Assembly: GCA_904063045.1 (NCBI GenBank)
Contig: CAJFCJ010000002.1
Span: forward strand, 186,001 to 250,000
DNA from: Dimorphilus gyrociliatus
Lineage: Eukaryota; Annelida; Polychaeta; Dinophilidae
DNA length: 64,000 bases
Reading direction: 5' to 3'
Shown piece by piece: positions 55,101-64,000 of this stretch. Within the stretch, counting starts at the first letter, position 1, and each line of letters starts with the position of its first letter. The position numbers and the translations under genes were made by a program. Below the pieces are notes generated by a model. That model saw only the letters and a program-made list of their open reading frames with translations. It ran no database searches and was not told the origin of the DNA.

Positions 55101-58100
55101 TTCATCCGAACCGTCGAGGCAATCTCTAACACCGTCGCAAAGATTACGAAAGTGGAGACATTTTGTTTTATCACAACGATGGTGACCAGGCAGACAGATA
55201 TATTTAATACACGTGGAATTAAATTCATCAGATCCATCTAAACAATCAGCATGTCCATCACAAAATTGCTCAAGAGGCAGACATTCTCCACTTAAACACT
55301 TTTTTCTTTTTGATGAGCAACCAGTACAATTAACTTCATCCTCTGCTTTTGAACAATCCACTTGCCCATCGCATCTTAGACTTTTGTGAATGCATTTATT
55401 ATCTAGCTGGCAAAGGAAGAAATCCTCTCCGCAATTTAGTGGACCTATTTTTCAATTTTTTATTATTAGTCATCGTTAATTATCAAAAATAACTAATTTT
55501 TGTACCGTTGTTGCAAATTGTTTCGTCACTACCATCTGAACAATGGTTGATTCCATCGCAAATTTGGTAGGGAGGTATACACATTTGATTCACTTGACAT
55601 TTAAGTTCTTTCTCAGAACAATTTCTCGCAACTTGAAAAAATAAAATATGATATTAAAAAACTATTTAATGAATTCACAAGCCTTTAAGAGTACTTACTG
55701 CAGCCCTGTTCGTCGCTGCCATCAAGACAATCACTCTCATAGTCGCATTTCCATCTAATTTAAAATATATTTAATAGATCTTTGGTTAAAACAAATATTA
55801 CGCAATGTTTACCTTCCAGGTATACATCGTTGTTTATCATGACACTGGAAGTATGTAATTTCGCAAGTTTTATTTGAGCAATCCTTTTCATCAGAATGAT
55901 CTAAAAATTGGATAGAAATCGTAGAAATTAAAAGTTTAATAATGTAACTGGTCATATAATACCCGGACAATCATTATCTCCATCGCACAACCAAGCTTTT
56001 GGTATACATTTACCAGACTTTGGACACTTAACATGACCTTCTTTACAAGTGACATTTTTACAATTCGATTCATCGGATTTGTCATTGCAATCTAAGGAAA
56101 TGTAAAATAAAGAAAATTCAATGTTATAACAGTAAAATGTTTATACAAACCGTTGTCATTGTCGCATTTCCATACGTATCTAATATAAAGCAAACGATAA
56201 TATATGACTAATTTAAATAACGAATATTAAAACACTTACAAAATACAGGATTTATCGTCACATTGAAATTGGTTCTCTTCGCATTTTTTTATGCCACAGT
56301 CTTTCTCATCTGTATAATCACCACAATCAGGTCTTCCATCGCACATTTTCGATCGTGGAATACATTTCGGTGGACTTGCGCACTTAAATTGCGATCTTAA
56401 GCATGTATGATTTGCGCAATTACTCTCGTCTGAATGATCCATACAATGAGGATATCCATCACAAACTGAAGCTGGTGATACGCAACCCTCTGAACTGTTG
56501 GCGTTGGCACACTGAAAATATCCTGGTTTTCGGCAGTGGTACTTTCGACAGGGACCTTTTTCGTCACTCCCATCCCCACAGTCATCTTCTCCATTACATA
56601 CGGCTAAATTAGGAATACATTTGAAAGTATTAAAACAGGTAAATTCGGAAGAAGTGCAGTTTGGTAGGCAAATTGATTTGTCGGGTGACATAAAATATTT
56701 TTCGGGACAAACGCATTGTCGAGTTATGCCTCCTGGTCTAATCAGGCACAAAGCTCCTTGTCCACACTTTTCTCGAACACATGGATTATCTTCATCAGGA
56801 ACCTTAGGCTGTCTTGCTGGATGAAACACATGCAAATCCATTGGCTTATGGGTGAATGCCCTAACTTTTTGTCTATCTTTGCCATTCGCCCTTGCTTTTT
56901 CAACATGAGACATTTCCCAGTCTGACCAGTAGAGATAACCTTCAAAGAAGGTAAGAGCGAAGATATGTTGAAGATTATGTTGAATAATGCGTCTTTTACC
57001 AGATCCATCTAGATTACACTGGCCAATAAAATCATTTTTTGCATCACCCCAATAAAGTTTATCCATTGTATAATCAATTGTTAAAGCATTTAGCCATTCA
57101 ATATCTTCCGTTACGATCCTTTTAACATGGAATCCATCCATTCCTGTTCGAACAATTTCATGTTTTCCCCAATCCGAATAAAACAAAAAGCCTCTTTTTG
57201 GATGTAGAACTATCGCTCTAGGTTTACCAAGATTTCTCAATAATACTTTTCTGTATCTTCCTTCCAAATCCGATACTTCAATCGTTTTTGATTGTTTATC
57301 TGCCCAATAAAGATTTTTCCCCACCCAATCAACTGCAATGCCATCTGGATTTTTTACAGAAGTATGAAGAACTTTACTAGTTCCATTTTCACGGAAAAAC
57401 TTGACTATTTTAGAACCTTCAGAAGAAACATCAGTGATATATATAGTTTGAGTTGGCCAGTGAAAATCTAAAGCGACGGCATTTATCAATTTGAGCTTAG
57501 TTGGATTACTTAGTTGTTTTCCATCTAGAGAGTAGAGTCGGAAATCATATTTATAGACAACTATTAGTTGTTTTTCGATCTTTGACGTTGAGAGGCATAT
57601 TTGACTACTAATATTTAAGTAGTAGCCTTTTACACATCCACATCTATATGACCCAATTTTACCTATTCTATTTATGCATTTTTGACTGCAGGGTTTTAAT
57701 GATGAGCAAATGTCAAAAGGTTCACAAGACGTTCCATTTAGTTTATACCCCTGACGACAGCTGCATTTGTATCCTTTCATAATACTGCCGTTAGAGTATT
57801 TTCCAACGGTACATATATGATGGCATGGTTTTCGTAAAGTGCATAAATCAACTCCACAGTCATTTTCATCTGAATTGTCTCCACAATCGTCGAAAGTATT
57901 ACACAATTTAGAAGCATCTATAATGTTACCATTATTGCATTGATATTTATTATCGGGTAATGTTGTAGGGCAGAGTAGTTCATCTATGCCATCCGGACAT
58001 TCAACCTTTCCATTGCATCTTGGAACACATCTGCGTTTCCCACGTGTGCATAATGCTTCATTATCTTTACATTCATAATGACAATTCTCTGTTTCGTCAG

Positions 58101-61100
58101 CTCTGGTTCTACAGTCCACTATATTATCACAACGGTAAATGTTGGGAATACACGTCCCATTTCCACAGTCAAATTCATCAGCATGACAGATAGAATTTGA
58201 ATTTTTGCAATCTTGATTTGGATATTCATCAGCGCCATCGTCGCAGTTACTTTCTTTATCGCAAACTAATTTCTTTGAAATGCATCTTGTTATGTTTTTC
58301 TGTTTACATTGAAACTGCGTCTCACTGCAGTTAGTGGTAGCACAATTTCTCTCATCTGCTCCGTTTGAGCAGTCTTTTATATTGTCGCATACATAATCCT
58401 TTGGTATGCAATGCAAGTGACTACACTCAAAGGTGTCAGGAGGGCATGTATAACCAATCTCATCCTCTCCATTAGGACAATCAATTTGACCGTCAACTGA
58501 CCATTGTTTCATATGACAGAAACCTGTACTATTAGTGCATGGTATCCAGCCTTCAGGACATATCTGTCTCTCAGGTATTCGAGGACAATCTATCTCATCC
58601 TCATTATTCCAACAATCGTTAACTCCATCGCATTTCCATTCCGGTAGTATACAAGCTGTTGTTCCATTACATTTTATCATTCTTTTAGAGTCTTTCACAC
58701 AATGCGTAATGAAAGGACAATTTGTTTCGTCGGATGCATCCGTGCAATCTCTTTCAGAATCGCAGACATGTTTTTTTAAGATACATTTTCCGTCGCTTGC
58801 GCACGCAAATTTATCTTGTCCACAAGCTGTTTCATTAAAAACTGGGCATATCGACTCGTCCGATCCATCTTTACAGTTCTTTACACCATTGCAGACAAGA
58901 GTTGATTTGATACATTGTGTATTATTGCAGAGGAAATATCCGTATGGACAGCGTCGATTGTGGCAATAATCATATAATTCATCAGTTCCATTTGAACAGT
59001 GTTTTTCCCCATCACAGGTTGCCTCAAAGGCAATACATTTTTTATCCTCCAGACAACGAAATTGACTCTTATTGTCACAAGTTATTGATGAACGGTCGAT
59101 ATAGGAGCAAGTTTTGTTATCCTTATTTAATTTGTAATTTGGAAAACAAGAGCATTGTACTTCACCAGTAGCAAGTGTATTACAATTTTGCTCGCAATCT
59201 CCGTTGTGTTTATAGCAAGGGTGATCCTTACAGGTTGGTATATCTTCAGAAATGGCAACTATTCCAAGAGGAGCGTGAAACATATCTCTTTTTATAACTT
59301 TCATTTCACCGCCTGTATATTTGTTAGCCCGTACGATAGCCTTCTTTTGAATGTCTGTCCAATACAGATAATCTCCCAGTGTAGTAAGTCCAAATGGATG
59401 ATATATGCCACTAGCAACAATAACAACCCTATTAAGACCATCATAGTCACATCTTTCAATTTTATCAAGTTTTGCATCTGCCCAGTAGAGTTTCTGGGCT
59501 TTTTGATCTATGGCTAGACCATTAGGGGCTATAATTTTAGTTGAAATAATTGCTTTTCTATTCCATCCAATAAGAGAAGAAGATTGAATACTTGGCGATT
59601 CTCTTCTAAGACTTGTCCAGAATAACTTTCTCACGCAAGGGTCGACAACTATTGCTCTTGGTCTATCTCCTCTACCAAGTCTAATGAGCATCGTGTAATC
59701 TTCTCCCTTTTGTAAATCGTATGTAAATATACTGGATTGTGAGTTACTTGTAAAATACAAAAACTTATTAAGTTCGTCAAAGGCAATTCCATCGGAGTAG
59801 CTACTGAATGACATTAGCTTTTTTGGGTTTGATCCATTAAAATTAATAGAAAATATGGAGGCAAAAACGCTGTCAGTATAGTAAAATACTTCATTTTTTA
59901 CATCAGCCGTCAAACCAACAATTGCCTTCATAACTGTATCATTAGATATTTTTTTGTCGTCTGCGTGTTGACTACTATGTTCAGAAATGTGGGTATGAGC
60001 TATTTTTATGTATTTGTCACTGGCATAGGCTAAATAAGAATCGGGTTCGTTGCATTCCGTTCCATTGGATATACCAAATGAGCATATACATTTTTTTTTC
60101 GTTTTACTTAGAGGTACACATGTTCCTTGACACTTTTCAGTAGATTTCGAACAAGAGCTCTGTCCTGATTGCTTGGATTTATCAAAAATCACCAGTTGTG
60201 GCATTAAATTCGATTTAATATCCGAAAATTTCTTTAAGACTGTATTTTCCTTTGTTTTTATATTTATTTTGCTTAGGCTTTTATCTGATGAATTAAAGAT
60301 ATATAAGTTATCATTCATGACATCAAATTCATTGCAAAATTCAGAAGGATTCTCAACAATAGTTGTTGTAATATTTGAATTTAGATCCATCATAACAATT
60401 GATTTTCCATTATTTTCGCAAAAGAAAAGCCGATTATTATCGTAAGCCAAGGAAAACTGTGATTTATCATTTTTAGTTTCACTCCTTAAGACTACTTTAT
60501 TCGTTCCATCCAAAGTATATCGGCTGATACTATTTCGCCTATTGACACTTCTCTGATTAATATACATGAATCCGTTGATAGGATCTAAGGCAAAACTCAA
60601 ATGAAAGTTCATTTGAGAGAAGATGACAAATCTTTTGAGTTCTGTTAAATTTTTTGAAATGTGAATTAATTCAATAACATCGTATCCTCTATCATAAAAG
60701 TATAGATTATCGGTAGTCCAATCGTACTTCATATTTACTACGTAGCCAAGGCCATCTGAGATCACAACCTCTTCCTTTGACATATCCGTTTTGTACCGTT
60801 TAATTGATCTTGTTATTTGATCAAAGATATATATCCAATTATTTTTAACGTCATACGCAGCACATTGAATGGAATGAGATGAGCTGTATATGGGCATAGA
60901 ACTTTTCAAATCTCTTCCCAAACTCAAACTCATTATTCCTGTCGTTGTTACAGTCATAAGAAAACTTTTTATAAATGTACACTTGCCATCTACGAGTTCG
61001 TAACCTTCACTGCACCTACAGACATAGGTTTTTTCAGTCTGCACTGGAATACAAATATGGCTGCATGGATTGCTTTTACATGGACTAGGTGGTAATTTCA

Positions 61101-64000
61101 TTTCTTTATGATAAAAAAGGCTGATTAATGTGCTAGTAGCATTTTCAAAGCTAGCTTTTTTATTTTCAACGTATTTATAAATATTTTGTCCTGCCGCCGT
61201 AAAGACAACGTCTTCTTGAACTGTAAAAGAACTAAGCGGTACCTTCAAAACTTTAGCCTTGAAATTTTCTCCTTTTTCATCACAGGAACATAAGTAGGAA
61301 ACTTTATTATCGTTCGTATGCCACCATAACCTTTGAGTAAATTTGTCAAAAGCTATTTGGATTGGATTCCCTAAACAAGTATTATTCTTAACACGAATAG
61401 ATGTGTAGTCTGTTCCGTCAAGGTTTGAAGAATGAATATCAGCTGAATTCTGCTCAATCCAATATAGTTTTCTAGAAACGGGAGCAATAGCCAAACTTTC
61501 TGGTATAAAGGTTTGAGATTCTTCATTTGCATGATTAACTATCGCAGTTGAATAATTCCGATCGAGATTTATAATTCGGATGCTTCCTTCTCCAGCCCGT
61601 TCGCTATAAATAAATAAATTTTTATCGAATCAAAACGGGAAATATATTGCGTACTTGTAAGTTATAAAATAGAGATTTCTGGATTCGATGTCAATATCTA
61701 GGTCGTTTACTTTATAACTTCCAGATTCGAATATTGTTGAACTGGTGTTTGTTTTTATATCGAATAATCTCAAAAGAAATAATCGACCGGGAAATCCTAT
61801 ATCCGCCCAAAAGATTTTGTATTGTTTGTAGTCATAAACCAATGATTTGGGTCTAAAAAATAATAATAAAAAAATGTAAACAGTAATTTTAAATATTGCT
61901 GTATAAACATTTACGTTACTACGAAGAATCCAGGAATTGAAGGGAAGACGTTTGATGATGCTTTTTTAGAACTAACACCCCTTATGTTCATTTGTCCTCC
62001 CATTAGTAAAAACTCAGTCATACCTATAGAAGTAATATATTAAAGATAAAATCGTAAATCAAACCTAATAAAGAAATCTTACGAGTGCATTTTTTAGAAC
62101 TTTCAGAGAATTCGTAGAGGTTTAGACACTTGCAGCTTTTTTGGCTAAGGCCAGTTTTATTGTTATGTTTCAGCAGACAAATGGCATTTTCATCGCAACC
62201 CCCATTATCTTTACAGGGATTTTCGCCAGGTTCTTGAACGAGGGGATGAAAGATTTTTAAACCGTACGGACGGCGTTTAATACGATGGACAACATAGACG
62301 TCAGAACCATCAAACTTATTCGCTCTCAAGATAGAACTGGTACCCCAATCAATCCAGAAGACAAAAGAACCAAAAACGTGTATAGAGAAGGGGTGGGTCA
62401 AAAGAGGATGATTAGTAAGGATTGGAATAACATTCTTCCCATCCATGTCTGATGTATAAATCGAATGGGAGTGTGCGTCCGCCCAATAGATCCTATCATT
62501 TGTATTATCAATTGTTAATCCATTCGGCCAGCTACCACCCATGTCTTTCAAGTTGGTAAGAAAAATCCTGTCAGAACCATCCATAGAGCATCTTTCAATT
62601 CTTGGAGAATGTCTGTTCCAGTCAGTCCAAAATAAATAGCCTTTTTTGGGTGAGACAGCTATTGATCTCGGATTTCCAATGGTACCTGACACTAGAACCA
62701 TTTGAAAATCTCCATTAAAATTTGAAACTTGAATTTGATCTAAGGCAGCATCCGTCCAATATATTTTTTCATTTATCCAATCAACAGCAATTCCTTCTGC
62801 TGTCGTTAAACCATAGCTTATGATAGGTTTAATTTCAACTCTGACATTGTCTTTATAAATACTTCTGAAGATTGAATTCTCTCCAATATCGGTGAAAAAA
62901 AGTTGCATCGATCCGTCTGTCTTATTATCGTAATAATCTAAACCAACTATCGACTGTAAACCGTCGGTTAACTCAAAACGAGTTGAATTTCCTGACGCAA
63001 CAATTGTTTTTCTACGATTTAAAACATCTCCATTGTACAAAAATATACTGTGCCCTGCACTGTAAATGACATTAGCGGTGTCTTCGCTAGATGGTATACA
63101 TGTGAAGTTGTCGAATGGGTCCAGAGTGTAATTATCGAGGCAGCTACATTGTCTTTTCTTAGTACATATCTGAGAACATGTACCATAATCTGAGCAACTG
63201 CGGTTATCCACACACCTGGAATCCGAGCCGTCTAGTAACGCCATGCCAGGCGGGCAAACGCATTGGAATCCCTTAGGTGAGTTAAAACAAGCCCCTTCAC
63301 ACTTTATTCTGTTATACAAGCACATTTTAAATTTGCATAAACCCCCTTCATCGTCACCTAAAGGACAGTCACTTCGTCGGTCGCAAGTTTTCGTATATTT
63401 AATGCATTTTGTACTGTTTAGGCATTTATAGTTCGGTTTCTCACAAACTGTTTGATTGCAGTTACTTTCATCGGATTTATCTGGACAATCGTAACGACCG
63501 TTACATCTGTTAGATGGCTTATTACAGTCATCATCATCTTTAGGACATCCTTTTTCGTCTTCTCCGTCGATGCAATTTTTAATACCATTACATTTCAGTG
63601 AAAGAGGAATACAATACTGTCTATCTTTTCCACAAGTAAAGAATTCAGCAGGGCAAGTTTTATTGTTCTTCACAGCTGGACAATTTAACAAATTTTCATC
63701 TTGAGAAAAAGGGCAATGGCTGATCTCGTCACATACCAGAGTCCAATTTATACACAAGATATTAGTTGGAAAACACGAGAACTCATCAGCAGAGCACGTT
63801 TTCTTGACACCACAAACCGCTTCATCTTGTCCATCTCTACAATGAAAGACTCCATCGCAAACCTGTTCATGCTTTAAACAGGTTGTGTGACCATCGCATG
63901 CAAATTGGCATTTTTTATCATTCAATTTTGTACAATTAGCTCTTTCATCCTCTCCATCTGAACAATCAGAGTACCAATCGCAAACCGAGCTATGAGGGAT
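52105..64000 (-). CDS. LRP1: LDL receptor-related protein 1 (C-terminal part, 5' end outside window)
   Basis: Type I endocytic and signalling receptor for lipoproteins, proteases and matrix ligands. The open frame enters the window at 64000 within an LDLa repeat. Exons include 64000-62083, 62023-61915, 61852-61655, a giant 61603-56240, many small LDLa/EGF exons from 56.2 to 52.6 kb, the TM exon from 52565, 52419-52290 and 52206-52105. Order: LDLa modules (C...[14 protein letters not shown]), EGF modules, YWTD beta-propellers ([20 protein letters not shown]-type repeats), a large LDLa cluster, another propeller, further LDLa, a last propeller (54.6-53.7 kb), EGF repeats, TM ([21 protein letters not shown]) and a tail of about 80 residues. 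The tail has NPMF and NPLY motifs and ends ELLLGSD, resembling the LRP1 end. No RxxR furin site was noticed. Propeller and tail pattern favour LRP1 over LRP2. Confidence 0.88.
56240..61603 (-). other. Giant 5.36-kb exon of LRP1
   Basis: One exon of 5,364 nt (1,788 codons) running through two beta-propeller blocks, EGF modules, a long LDLa array and a further propeller plus LDLa modules without any intron, bounded by TTTATAG and TT|GTAAGT. Flanking LRP1 exons in the window are 100-400 nt. Confidence 0.85.

Noticed and set aside
58535-58969. 144-codon plus frame
   Set aside because: Antisense shadow of the LDLa array of LRP1; repeated cysteine codons create open antisense frames.
1-64000. CRISPR arrays, operons, insertion sequences, tRNA or rRNA genes
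   Set aside because: Eukaryotic intron-containing DNA; no repeat-spacer pattern, no cloverleaf-forming stretch with A and B boxes, and no rRNA-like sequence recognised by eye. A tRNAscan run would be decisive for tRNAs.

Overview
This is a 64 kb piece of an animal nuclear genome. The genes are animal-specific (mos, VMAT, LRP1, nicotinic-type receptors, copine, spinster), they are split by GT-AG introns that are mostly 45-70 bp, intergenic DNA is AT-rich with simple repeats, and neighbours are closely packed on both strands. The gene set fits a spiralian (annelid-like) invertebrate with a compact genome; the species is inferred, not proven. Exon structures below were rebuilt by hand from splice signals and reading-frame continuity.

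Left part (1-12.9 kb): a peroxisomal NUDT7-type CoA diphosphatase sits head-to-head with an intronless mos kinase. They are followed by a CARD+TPR protein related in its TPR part to APPBP2, a large beta-helix/multi-TM membrane protein on the minus strand, RNase H1, and a spinster (SPNS) lysosomal transporter divergent from RNase H1. After 3.1 kb of noncoding DNA come two paralogous Cys-loop (nicotinic-like) receptor subunits on the minus strand (16.0-17.7 and 19.9-21.6 kb) with a SOCS-box gene between them on the plus strand.

Middle part (22-42 kb): a 16-exon copine with a long PYPG-rich tail, then a vesicular monoamine transporter (VMAT) with two alternative 64-nt exons that cannot be used together, about 4 kb of upstream noncoding DNA, a SAND-domain transcription factor with a GC-rich promoter region, and a DUF4200 (CFAP100-like) coiled-coil ciliary protein, followed by about 2.9 kb of mostly noncoding DNA.

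Right part (43-64 kb): SEC11 signal peptidase, a secreted cystine-knot protein, endo-alpha-mannosidase MANEA, a small LURAP1-like protein, ribosome-biogenesis factor ABT1/ESF2, E3 ligase TOPORS, ITPA, and the C-terminal ~3,500 residues of a giant LDL-receptor-related protein (LRP1 type) whose 5' end lies beyond base 64000.

The genes do not form an operon. A loose neuro/secretory theme is visible (VMAT, two Cys-loop receptors, copine, a secreted cystine knot, signal peptidase), but this may be coincidence. The strongest unusual signal is the VMAT exon pair. Next are the CARD-TPR fusion, the intron flanked by a 13-bp perfect inverted repeat, and the beta-helix membrane protein.
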